From the NCBI GenBank assembly GCA_029245125.1, contig JAQWPZ010000014.1:1-45152 (forward strand): a DNA stretch of 45,152 nucleotides. The letters run 5' to 3'. This DNA comes from Rubripirellula sp. GTDB lineage: Bacteria; Planctomycetota; Planctomycetia; Pirellulales; Pirellulaceae. The position numbers and the translations under genes were made by a program. Each line of letters starts with the position of its first letter. The first letter of the stretch is position 1. Under the pieces are notes generated by a model. The model searched no databases. It saw only the letters and a program-made list of their open reading frames with translations, and had not been told where the DNA came from. Positions 35,306 through 43,150 of this stretch are shown here, piece after piece.

Positions 35306-36610
35306 ATGACCAGCCCTTCCCGCCTCTTGGCCTGCTTCCTGCTGGTGCAGTTCGTGTCGTCACCGGCTCCGGCGTCGGCTCAATACGGTGACTACGAACG
35401 TGCGCCAATCAATTACAGCAATGCGGAGGTGAACGACGCGGTCGCCCACCTGGTCGACAAAATGGCAACGGGCGAGGTCTCGCTGAATTACGAACCGGGG
35501 TATGGCTATTTACGGTCCGTTTTGGAAGCTCTTGATGTTCCGATCAGTTCACAGACGTTGGTCTTCTCCCGAACGAGCCTGCAACTGCAACGCATATCAC
35601 CACGCCGACCCCGAGCCCTCTATTTTTCGGACGATGTCTATATTGGCTTTTGCCAGCAGGGCGACGTTTTGGAGATCGCGGCAACGGACGCGACTCAAGG
35701 CGCAACTTTTTATGTGATGGAACAGGACCAACAGGGCTCACCGACGTTTCTTCGTGACAAGGGTGTTTGCCTGTCCTGCCACGCATCTAGCCGAACCCAA
35801 AACGTTCCCGGCTATCTCGTGCGAAGTGTATTCACCGATGTATCGGGGCGACCACGTTTTGGCAGTGGAACCTTCTTGACTGACCAGACGAGTAACTTTC
35901 ACGATCGTTGGGGCGGATGGTACGTCACTGGCCAACACGGCGCGATGCGGCACATGGGCAATACGATTTGCCGTGGCGACGAACACACATTTGATCGTGA
36001 ACCAGGCGCAAACCACAAAGAGCTGTCCAAATATTTTTCAGTCGATGACTACCTCAGTCCACACAGCGATATCGTCGCGTTGATGGTGCTGGAGCATCAA
36101 ACACAAATGCACAATGCCATCGCAGCGGCAAACTACGAAACGCGGCTAGCTCTTTATCAATGCCGCGAAATGAACAAATTACTAGAACGTCCGGATGACT
36201 ACCGTTCCGATAGCACCAAACGACGCATCGCATCGTCGGTCGATCGTGTCTTGCGATACCTGTTAATGTGTGATGAATTTACACTGACCGATCAGGTCGT
36301 CGGAACATCAGAATTCACAAGCGACTTCACTGCCCGTGGCAAACAAGATACAGCGGGCAGATCGCTTCGCGAATTCAACCTCGAAACGCGTTTGTTCGAA
36401 TACCCGTGCAGCTACTTGATCCACGCGCCCGCCTTTACGAAATTGCCTGACGAAGTCCGTCGCCCCATTCTTGGCCGCCTGAACGACATTCTTTCCGGCA
36501 AGGACACGGCTCCCGAATTCAACCATCTCAGTCCTGCGATGCGACAAGACATCACAGAAATCCTGCGGGATACGATGCCGGAGTTCAAACAACTGTCGCA
36601 GAATCACTAG
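35306..36610 (+). CDS. Exported mono-haem c-type cytochrome-like protein of unknown function
   Basis: From ATG 35306 this is 434 residues with a Sec leader (LLACFLLVQFVSSPAPASA, cut before QYGDY); the open frame extends to 35180 without leader character. The only haem motif is CLSCH (155-159), set in the middle of the chain rather than in a small cytochrome domain. Around it are SRTQNVPGYLVRS, FGSGTFLTD and WGGWYVTGQHG with conserved-looking Trp/His. The C-terminal half is helical (VLEHQTQMHNAI), with a His-containing segment that may give a haem or metal ligand. I recognise no named family. It is divergent from the DUF1501/SBP56/ThrE unit and may share control with it. Confidence 0.8.
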   Translation: MTSPSRLLACFLLVQFVSSPAPASAQYGDYERAPINYSNAEVNDAVAHLVDKMATGEVSLNYEPGYGYLRSVLEALDVPISSQTLVFSRTSLQLQRISPRRPRALYFSDDVYIGFCQQGDVLEIAATDATQGATFYVMEQDQQGSPTFLRDKGVCLSCHASSRTQNVPGYLVRSVFTDVSGRPRFGSGTFLTDQTSNFHDRWGGWYVTGQHGAMRHMGNTICRGDEHTFDREPGANHKELSKYFSVDDYLSPHSDIVALMVLEHQTQMHNAIAAANYETRLALYQCREMNKLLERPDDYRSDSTKRRIASSVDRVLRYLLMCDEFTLTDQVVGTSEFTSDFTARGKQDTAGRSLREFNLETRLFEYPCSYLIHAPAFTKLPDEVRRPILGRLNDILSGKDTAPEFNHLSPAMRQDITEILRDTMPEFKQLSQNH

Positions 36611-36942
36611 TCGGTCTGCCCCAGCAGTCACAGATCTCCAGCAGTCACAGATCTCGCTCAGCCTTGCTGCAGCTTCACCAACGTTGCCCGCGCGGATCGC
36701 TCTTTCAGCCGAAACAACTGCTCCCTCGGCAAACCACGCCTTTCGCTCTCCCAAGCCAAGGCACGCTTCACGCTCGGCTTTCAGGCTTGAGCCTACAGCC
36801 GATGCTACCTTCGGGTGCTGCTGCGGCCGTAACGCCTCCGTTTTGATCGTTTTTCTCGCACCATTCGAAAGCTTACACCGCTGGCTCGATCAAAGTATCC
36901 TATGACGTTCCTTCCACCCACTTTCGTCTAGGAAACAACCGG
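36611..36942. other. Intergenic region with 17-bp duplication
   Basis: This 332-nt stretch has no convincing gene. It contains the duplication at 36621-36654 and a short inverted repeat AGGCTTGAGCCT near 36780. It precedes an amidohydrolase gene. Confidence 0.5.
36621..36654. repeat. 17-bp exact tandem duplication
   Basis: CCAGCAGTCACAGATCT occurs twice in a row, starting 11 bases after the stop codon of the mono-haem protein gene. Confidence 0.92.
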
Positions 36943-37917
36943 ATGCGACCTCAGTTAATTGCAGGAATTTTCGTTGCCATGATCGCGGGCGATCTTTCGC
37001 AAGCGATGGCTCAGCAAAACAGCTCGCAACCGAAGGTAAAGCACCTGATCGATACCCACATCCATCTCTACGATACAACGCGTGAGGTCTACGAACCGGA
37101 CCACTCCAACTCCGTACCATGGCCACCAGCGGACGACCAGGTTTTGCACAAACCACATCTACCGGCAGAATACCACAAGGTCGCGAAACCGGCGGGTGTA
37201 ACCGGTGTCGTCATCGTCGAAGCAAGCCCCCGCGTGGATGACAATGATTGGGTTCTTGACTTGGTTGATGATGACGATTTCTTCGTCGGTTTGGTTGGCA
37301 ACCTTGATCCTCTCAAACCATCGTTCCGAAAGAACCTGGATCGTTTGAAAGCGGACCCCCGTTTCGTCGGTATCCGTTTCCACCTGATGAATCGCGAAGC
37401 GGGAATCAGCAGTGACCCACAACTGCTAAAGAACCTTCGCTACCTGGCCGACGCTGGCCTGGCCCTTGATGTTTTGATGAACGAAGAGGGACCCGGCACA
37501 ATCGATGAGGTCAGTCGGATCGCCAGCCAGGTTCCGAACCTAAGAATCATCGTCAACCATGTCCTTGGCTACAACATTGACGGCAAGTTACCGAACAAAA
37601 CCTGGATCACCGCCGTCAACCAACTTGCCAAGAACCCTAACGTCTCGGTCAAGATCTCTGGCTTGTATCAACGATCAACGACCCAACCGGCGCCCCAATC
37701 GATCGAATACTTCCAAGGCTTACTCGATATCCTCTGGAACGCATTCGGCAGGGAGCGATTGATTTACGGCAGCAATTGGCCGGTGACAAAAAAAACGGGC
37801 GACTACGCCAGTTTTGTAAAACTCGTCAGCACCTACTTCGCAGACAAAGACCAGGCAGCCGCCGAAAGTTTCTTCTGGAAAAACGCGTCGACAGCTTATC
37901 GCTTAAAACTCAAGTAG
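36943..37917 (+). CDS. Exported amidohydrolase (amidohydrolase-2 family)
   Basis: A 324-residue TIM-barrel metal-dependent hydrolase with a signal peptide (LIAGIFVAMIAGDLSQAMAQ). The metal motif DTHIHLYD (~37-44) opens the barrel. VGIRFHLMN (~143), IIVNHVLGYN (~203) and YGSNWPV (~280) match the later ligands of the 2-pyrone-4,6-dicarboxylate lactonase / fuconolactonase-like group. Family members hydrolyse lactones or decarboxylate aromatic acids; the exported location is less usual. Fuconolactone would fit an algal-polysaccharide lifestyle, but that is speculation. It is convergent with a DUF1501 gene. Confidence 0.88.
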   Translation: MRPQLIAGIFVAMIAGDLSQAMAQQNSSQPKVKHLIDTHIHLYDTTREVYEPDHSNSVPWPPADDQVLHKPHLPAEYHKVAKPAGVTGVVIVEASPRVDDNDWVLDLVDDDDFFVGLVGNLDPLKPSFRKNLDRLKADPRFVGIRFHLMNREAGISSDPQLLKNLRYLADAGLALDVLMNEEGPGTIDEVSRIASQVPNLRIIVNHVLGYNIDGKLPNKTWITAVNQLAKNPNVSVKISGLYQRSTTQPAPQSIEYFQGLLDILWNAFGRERLIYGSNWPVTKKTGDYASFVKLVSTYFADKDQAAAESFFWKNASTAYRLKLK

Positions 37918-37955
37918 CTGCCCGGGGCTGAGAAGGTGATTCGCGGTATCGCCCC

Positions 37956-37995
37956 GCCACTTGAGTTCAACCAACGCCACTTGAGTTCAGCCAAC
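37956..37995. repeat. 20-bp tandem duplication
   Basis: GCCACTTGAGTTCAACCAAC is followed by a copy with one change (A to G). It lies 39 bases after the amidohydrolase stop, in a convergent gap. Confidence 0.92.
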
Positions 37996-38078
37996 ACGAA
38001 TCACGAATCGCAACTCGCTTCCCACCGAAAACTCCTTCCGCTGCAAACAGATCGTGTGGGTGTGAATCCGCGAACCTC

Positions 38079-39494
38079 TTAAAGGATCAAATCTTTCAAG
38101 ACGTAGCCACCGATATCGGTCAGGCGGCGGAGTCGTCCCGCATGCGGATAACGCAGTTGTTCATCGTCCAATCCCATCAGATCCAAGATGGTGGCATGCA
38201 CATCGCGAATCGGAATTGGTTCTCCGGCGGCCCGCAGTGAGAAATCGTCTGTTGCTCCCACCGTCGCTCCACCACGCGTATCGCCGCCAGCCATCCACAT
38301 CACCAGACCATACTTGTTGTGATCGCGGCCTGGCTTGTTTCCGACGTTGCCAGGGACGAAAGGGGTTCGACCCATTTCGGAAGCCCACACCACCAACGTT
38401 TCCTCCAACATCCCTCGCTGCTTGAGATCAGCCAACAAGGCTGCAACCGGCTGGTCAACCTCTTGAGAGTGTCGGATCATCCCGCCCTTCACATCGCCAT
38501 GATCGTCCCAACTGTTTGCGTTAATCTGCACGCCATGAACCAACAGGGTGTATCGAACTCCACTCTCCGCCATCCGACGCGCCATCAGGCACTGCGTTCC
38601 GAAACCGGCCGTACGAGAATTGTTCAAGCCATACAGTTGGCGAATATGTTCCGGTTCATTCGCTAGATCAACCAACTCCGGAGCCTCGGCCTGCATCCGA
38701 AAAGCCAACTCATAACTGGCGATCCGCGCCTCCAATTCGGTTGACTCCGGATATTGTTCATTGAATCGTTCGTTCAGTTTACGCAGCTGTTCAAGCTCAG
38801 CCCGCTGCGATTGATCACTGATTCCCGAAGGCCGCGCGAGATTCAAAATGGGCGAGCCTTCGTTTCGCAGCAGTGTTCCCTGAAACGCTGCCGGCAAGTA
38901 ACCATTCCCCCACACATGGCCACCATTGACCGGCGCGCCACGGGGATCCTGTATCACAACGTATCCCGGCATGTTGGCATTCTCGGTCCCCAGACCATAG
39001 CTGATCCAACTGCCAACCGACGCACTGCCGGGAAACTGACTGCCCGTCGTCACTTGTAACGTCGATGGTCCGTGGTTTGGATTTTCGGTTTCAATTCCGT
39101 GCACGAACGCCAAGTCATCGACGTGGCCAGCAAGCTGCGGAAACAACTCAGACAGATACCGACCGGATTGACCATGTTGCGAAAATCGAAACGGACTACC
39201 AACGATTGAATGAGCGTGGGTAAGCCGCCCCTGCAGTTCGCCCTCAACGTGATGAGATCCAGGGATACGTTTCCCATGCAGCCTGGTCAGCTCTGGCTTG
39301 AATTCAAAGGAATCCATCTGGCTGACACCTCCCTGCATAAACAGAAAGATGCACCGTTTGGCTTTGCGAGGCAGGTGCGGCGTCTTGGGTGCGTAGGGAT
39401 CGGTCGCCGCCCCCGCAGCTTGCAAAACATCCGCCAGTGCAAGCGTTCCCAGGCCGTTATGCAAGTTTGCCAGCCAAGTACGTCGATTCAGCAT
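38079..39494 (-). CDS. DUF1501 family protein (partner of DUF1549/1553)
   Basis: A 471-residue DUF1501 protein with a twin-arginine-like start (MLNRRTWLANLHNGLGTLAL). Superfamily motifs are CIFLFMQGGVSQMDSFE, NPNHGPSTLQ, SWDDHGD, VWASEMGRTPF and GRDHNKYG. It follows the DUF1549/1553 gene by 168 nt on the same strand, the standard planctomycete pairing. The pair is assumed to work together at the cell surface or in the periplasm, but no activity is established for either. It is only distantly similar to the other DUF1501 protein in this window. Confidence 0.92.
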   Translation of the reverse strand: MLNRRTWLANLHNGLGTLALADVLQAAGAATDPYAPKTPHLPRKAKRCIFLFMQGGVSQMDSFEFKPELTRLHGKRIPGSHHVEGELQGRLTHAHSIVGSPFRFSQHGQSGRYLSELFPQLAGHVDDLAFVHGIETENPNHGPSTLQVTTGSQFPGSASVGSWISYGLGTENANMPGYVVIQDPRGAPVNGGHVWGNGYLPAAFQGTLLRNEGSPILNLARPSGISDQSQRAELEQLRKLNERFNEQYPESTELEARIASYELAFRMQAEAPELVDLANEPEHIRQLYGLNNSRTAGFGTQCLMARRMAESGVRYTLLVHGVQINANSWDDHGDVKGGMIRHSQEVDQPVAALLADLKQRGMLEETLVVWASEMGRTPFVPGNVGNKPGRDHNKYGLVMWMAGGDTRGGATVGATDDFSLRAAGEPIPIRDVHATILDLMGLDDEQLRYPHAGRLRRLTDIGGYVLKDLIL

Positions 39495-39645
39495 CGCAGG
39501 TCAGGTGGTTGTTCGTTATTGGTAAGGGAAATCGATTCAAACGATCCCTCGGATTCGCTCAGGCCACGTGGGAAAAAGGCATCCTAAGTGGGGCTTGAGT
39601 GACCAATGGATCGACGCCCAAGGCCGTCTAATCATCGATCTCGCT

Positions 39646-39673
39646 CGACAAATTCAAATTGACTAATTCAAAT
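39646..39673. repeat. 14-bp imperfect tandem duplication spanning a stop codon
   Basis: On the minus strand ATTTGAATTAGTCA is followed by ATTTGAATTTGTCG (12 of 14 identical). The first copy contains the TAG stop of the DUF1549/1553 gene; the second lies in the 3' flank. Confidence 0.6.
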
Positions 39674-42596
39674 ACAGAAACTCACTCGAATTCAGTAGGA
39701 TTCGACAAACACTGATCATCGCGTCTCGATCATTATCAAACTGCGAATAATGCGCCGATAACTGCTCAATCTCCTGCGGCGTCGCATTGCGGCACCACGC
39801 AATCTGAATGGCGTGTCCAATCCGGTCGACGGGCTCGCCCCCGACCTCGGTGATGACACGATCGGCAAAATACGGCACTTCAGCTGTAACCAATGGCCCA
39901 TTGTAAAGTGCCAACGCCTGCAGTGGCGTCGTACTCTCCAAACGTTTCGGGCGAGACTGATCACAAACCGGCGCGTCAAAAACCTGCAGCATCGGCATAT
40001 TCAAGGTCCGTTGTTGATAAATATAAATGCTACGCTTGCGGCCCTCCGGTCCATATTGCGTTGCCCACTTCGAATTGTCGTAGCGAACCCGTTGTTCAAT
40101 CGCATCGGGTAAGGGAGGAAAAATCGGCAGCCCAAAACGCTCCTCATTCAATCGGCCACTGGCGTGCAAAATCCGATCACGAACCACCTCCGCCCCCAAT
40201 CGCCGCACTGGGTACCGCCACAGCAAAATATTGTCCGGATCCCGTTGCGATGCCACGTCATCGGATCGAACCGAGACTTGCCGATAGGTGCTGCTGTTGC
40301 AGATCAAACGCTGGATTGATTTCAGACTCCATTGGTTCTTGATCAATTTATTCGCCAAGTAGTCTAGCAACGCTTCGTGGGATGGCCCCTCGCTGAGAGC
40401 ACCAAAATCACTCGGTGTTTCGACAATACCTCGGCCAAAATGTCGATACCACAATCGATTAACAATCACCCGGGCGGTGAGTGGATTGGAGGGTGACGCG
40501 ATCCAATCGGCCAATGCTTTCCGGCGACTACGCGTAGGCCAACGCTTGAAGGTATCCAATCGAATTGGTGCCGGTGCTTGATCACCAGTAATCGCGCTCA
40601 GAAAACCAGGCTCAACTTCCTCCCCAGGGTCATTCCAGTACCCACGCAGCATCACGCGTGAGGTTGGCACGCCCGGCTCATAGGGTGGACCAATGGAATG
40701 ACGCAACGTCATCGCCATTGGCTGAAGTCGCTTCAGTTGCTGCGGTAAAAACTTCCCCAGGTTTCTCAACGACTGAACTTTCCGCCGTTCCACTGCAGTG
40801 ATTCGATCATCCGTCGCATCGGCAATGGCATCCTCGACACCGCCTTCGACCTTCGCTGTTGGATTGACGAAGGTCGCGATAAATTGCCCTTCACCACCGA
40901 TCTCGAATAAATACGACTCGTCCTGATCACGACTAGCAAAAACAGTAACAACTGAGCCCGCAGTATCCTTCAGCATCTCGAGGAATCGAGGATCACCCGA
41001 CAGAAAATCATCCTCAAATTTAACCGCTGGCGTATCCGCACCCGGCAACGTTGACAGCGCCGGTTGCAGTGCAGGATCCGATTGTCGCAATGTGAGTTGC
41101 CCCACTTTCGCCCGCCACTCCTCAACCTTTCTCCTTCCCTCAGAATCCTGCGCAGAAGAATCTGGCGCAGAAGAATCTTGATCCTTCGAATTAGTGGTCG
41201 CGGGATCACCATCCAGATCGGCAGCGTCCAGCCACAAACGCAATCCATCTAATTGCGAAAGTGAACTGACCGGTAATTTGATTTCTTCTTCGGTTAATGG
41301 CCGATTGAATACCAACAAATGTGCGAGCCGTCCGTTAAAGAACGCTGCCTCCGGTTTTCCGTGGCCGTTAGTCGCGGCGCCAAGCGATGCGTAGGTGGGT
41401 TGGTTGATACCCGAATACCAATGACCACGATTCGCACCTGCCAGACTTCCTTGCGTCGTGGAGAAACGTGCGTCCGTGAAAAAAACCCAACGATTATTGT
41501 TTGCGTTCACGACTGTGATATGGGTCTGATCGTCCGTCACCAAACGCTGGTCAAAGAAATAGTCATTTCCAAAATCTCCGCCGAGGGATTGAATCCCAAA
41601 TCCCGCGACAACGCCTAACCGTTGGTTCAAATGCTGGACGAGTGCGGGAAGCTGTTGCTTTGCTGTTTCCGCTTCGACGCGCAGCTCTTGAGTTTTTCTG
41701 GCCGCCCAATCTGCTTCACCTTTTCGATAAAACGCGGTCGGTGTGGGACCACCAATTTGAAAGGCATCTCCGCGAAGAGGTGGGGGTATTTGCACCGTCG
41801 CGAAGAACGCCTTCATACGATAGAAATCTTCGATCGGAATCGGATCATATTTATGGTCATGGCATTTCGCGCAGCCAACTGTCAAACCCAGCAAGACACT
41901 GCCAACGGTCGAGGTCATTTCACTGAGCATCTCGTGGCGGGACTCGTCACCACGCGGTTCGGTGAATGGGGCGAGTCGCAGAAACGTCAGCGCCACTAAA
42001 TTTTCGGCCGACGGGTTCGGTAACTCCCCGGCGCCCGTGATGTCAATTAATTCATCACCCGCCAATTGTTCGCGGATGAATTGATCATATGGTTTGTCTC
42101 GATTCAACGAATCGATAACGTAATCGCGATAGCGCCAAGCATGTGGCAAGTCGGGATCACCTTCGTAGCCGGCTGTATCCGCATAGCGGGCGAGATCCAA
42201 CCAGAACCTCGCCCAATGCTCACCGTAACGTGGATCATCCAATAACTGATTGACCAGTTTTCCGTAGGCACCTGGTGTCGTATCCGCTAAATACGTCGCC
42301 AGTTCGTCTGGAGTAGGCGGCAATCCGATGAGGTCAAGGTAAAGACGCCGAGCCAACATCGTCTTGCCCGCCAACGGTGCCGGATCAATACCCGCCTCTT
42401 CCAACTTTTCTTGGATAAAGGAATCAACATCATTCGATTTCCACTCTACCCTCGCCGTGGTGGGTACAGCCGGCTCCGAGACAGGACGAAATGGCCACGA
42501 CTTCGTCTCCGCACACAATCGATCCGGCGAACAACAGACCGCGATCAACAGCGATAGAACCGAGACAATGGATGGTGCGACGCTGCGAAAAAACAT
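39663..42596 (-). CDS. DUF1549/DUF1553 (PSCyt2/PSD1) cytochrome protein with LamG-like insertion
   Basis: From ATG 42596 (open frame to 42785) this is 977 residues with a signal peptide (VAPSIVSVLSLLIAVCC). The DUF1549 domain (~40-270) includes RRLYLDLIGLPPTPDE, HWARFWLDLARYADT and the haem motif CAKCH at 242-246 followed by DHKYDPIP. A beta-rich region (~330-560) with HITVVNANNNRWVFFTD and AHLLVFNRPLTEEEI looks like a LamG/concanavalin domain. DUF1553 occupies the C-terminal ~320 residues (NPLTARVIVNRLWYRHFGRG, RRLGAEVVRDRIL, LQALALYNGP). The N-terminal PSCyt1 cytochrome domain often found in this family is missing. It heads a unit with the DUF1501 gene. Confidence 0.92.
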   Translation of the reverse strand: MFFRSVAPSIVSVLSLLIAVCCSPDRLCAETKSWPFRPVSEPAVPTTARVEWKSNDVDSFIQEKLEEAGIDPAPLAGKTMLARRLYLDLIGLPPTPDELATYLADTTPGAYGKLVNQLLDDPRYGEHWARFWLDLARYADTAGYEGDPDLPHAWRYRDYVIDSLNRDKPYDQFIREQLAGDELIDITGAGELPNPSAENLVALTFLRLAPFTEPRGDESRHEMLSEMTSTVGSVLLGLTVGCAKCHDHKYDPIPIEDFYRMKAFFATVQIPPPLRGDAFQIGGPTPTAFYRKGEADWAARKTQELRVEAETAKQQLPALVQHLNQRLGVVAGFGIQSLGGDFGNDYFFDQRLVTDDQTHITVVNANNNRWVFFTDARFSTTQGSLAGANRGHWYSGINQPTYASLGAATNGHGKPEAAFFNGRLAHLLVFNRPLTEEEIKLPVSSLSQLDGLRLWLDAADLDGDPATTNSKDQDSSAPDSSAQDSEGRRKVEEWRAKVGQLTLRQSDPALQPALSTLPGADTPAVKFEDDFLSGDPRFLEMLKDTAGSVVTVFASRDQDESYLFEIGGEGQFIATFVNPTAKVEGGVEDAIADATDDRITAVERRKVQSLRNLGKFLPQQLKRLQPMAMTLRHSIGPPYEPGVPTSRVMLRGYWNDPGEEVEPGFLSAITGDQAPAPIRLDTFKRWPTRSRRKALADWIASPSNPLTARVIVNRLWYRHFGRGIVETPSDFGALSEGPSHEALLDYLANKLIKNQWSLKSIQRLICNSSTYRQVSVRSDDVASQRDPDNILLWRYPVRRLGAEVVRDRILHASGRLNEERFGLPIFPPLPDAIEQRVRYDNSKWATQYGPEGRKRSIYIYQQRTLNMPMLQVFDAPVCDQSRPKRLESTTPLQALALYNGPLVTAEVPYFADRVITEVGGEPVDRIGHAIQIAWCRNATPQEIEQLSAHYSQFDNDRDAMISVCRILLNSSEFLYLN

Positions 42597-42880
42597 GACA
42601 ACTGTAAGCAAGGGCAAAAGGCTCACCAAATCGAACGATGTCGCCCATAATACTCGCTTTGGAGCAACCCCGTTGTTATCCACCAACCCCGTTCGACCAT
42701 CAGCGGATCGAGCCACCAGACACCAGACCGAATTAGCCGTTCCAGCTCGCTGCTGTAATTTGCCTCTGCATCTGCCAAATACCACGTGACGTGAACTTCA
42801 TGCAAACCGTAGAATGAGGCACGGCATTGTTATCGGATCGGTTGACTGGAAATGGCACAAACTACCTTGATGCGATCAGC

Positions 42881-43075
42881 ATGAAATTTTCGATGGCAGA
42901 ATTTTGGGGCATGCTCACGATGTTGATCTGCACCTTCGCAGCGATCCGATGGCTATTTTCGTTGCCCGAAGCCTTGATCGCCGTATTGGTGCTGTCGGTC
43001 CCCATCCGCGCGATCGTTGACGACCTTGTCGAACGAATGGAACTGGGAAACCCAAAGGGTCGGCGGTTCCCCTAA
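42881..43075 (+). CDS. Small two-helix membrane protein
   Basis: A 64-residue protein from ATG 42881 (the open frame reaches 42827). Two hydrophobic helices (FWGMLTMLICTFAAIRWLF and EALIAVLVLSVPIRAIV) are followed by a charged tail (LVERMELGNPKGRRFP). No family is recognised. No Shine-Dalgarno is seen. It is divergent from the DUF1549/1553 gene and 75 nt ahead of the PQQ-propeller gene. Confidence 0.5.
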   Translation: MKFSMAEFWGMLTMLICTFAAIRWLFSLPEALIAVLVLSVPIRAIVDDLVERMELGNPKGRRFP

Positions 43076-43093
43076 CGGTTGCCAGTGTTTCTA

Positions 43094-43127
43094 TTTCACT
43101 CTGCCCCCTATTTCACTCTGTCTCCTA
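43094..43127. repeat. 17-bp imperfect tandem duplication
   Basis: TTTCACTCTGCCCCCTA is followed by TTTCACTCTGTCTCCTA (15 of 17 identical), 18 bases after the stop of the small membrane protein gene. Confidence 0.75.
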
Positions 43128-43137
43128 CGTCACGCTT

Positions 43138-43142
43138 AAGGA
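43138..43142 (+). promoter_or_regulatory. Shine-Dalgarno supporting TTG 43151
   Basis: AAGGA lies 8 nt before TTG 43151. That start gives a clean signal peptide, unlike the longer open frame from TTG 43079. Confidence 0.55.
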
Positions 43143-43150
43143 TAAAAAGG

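Noticed and set aside
36308..36754. Minus-strand open frame of 148 codons
   Set aside because: It lies mostly over the mono-haem protein gene, whose signal peptide and haem motif are clear; the antisense frame is Ala/Arg/Val-rich without motifs.
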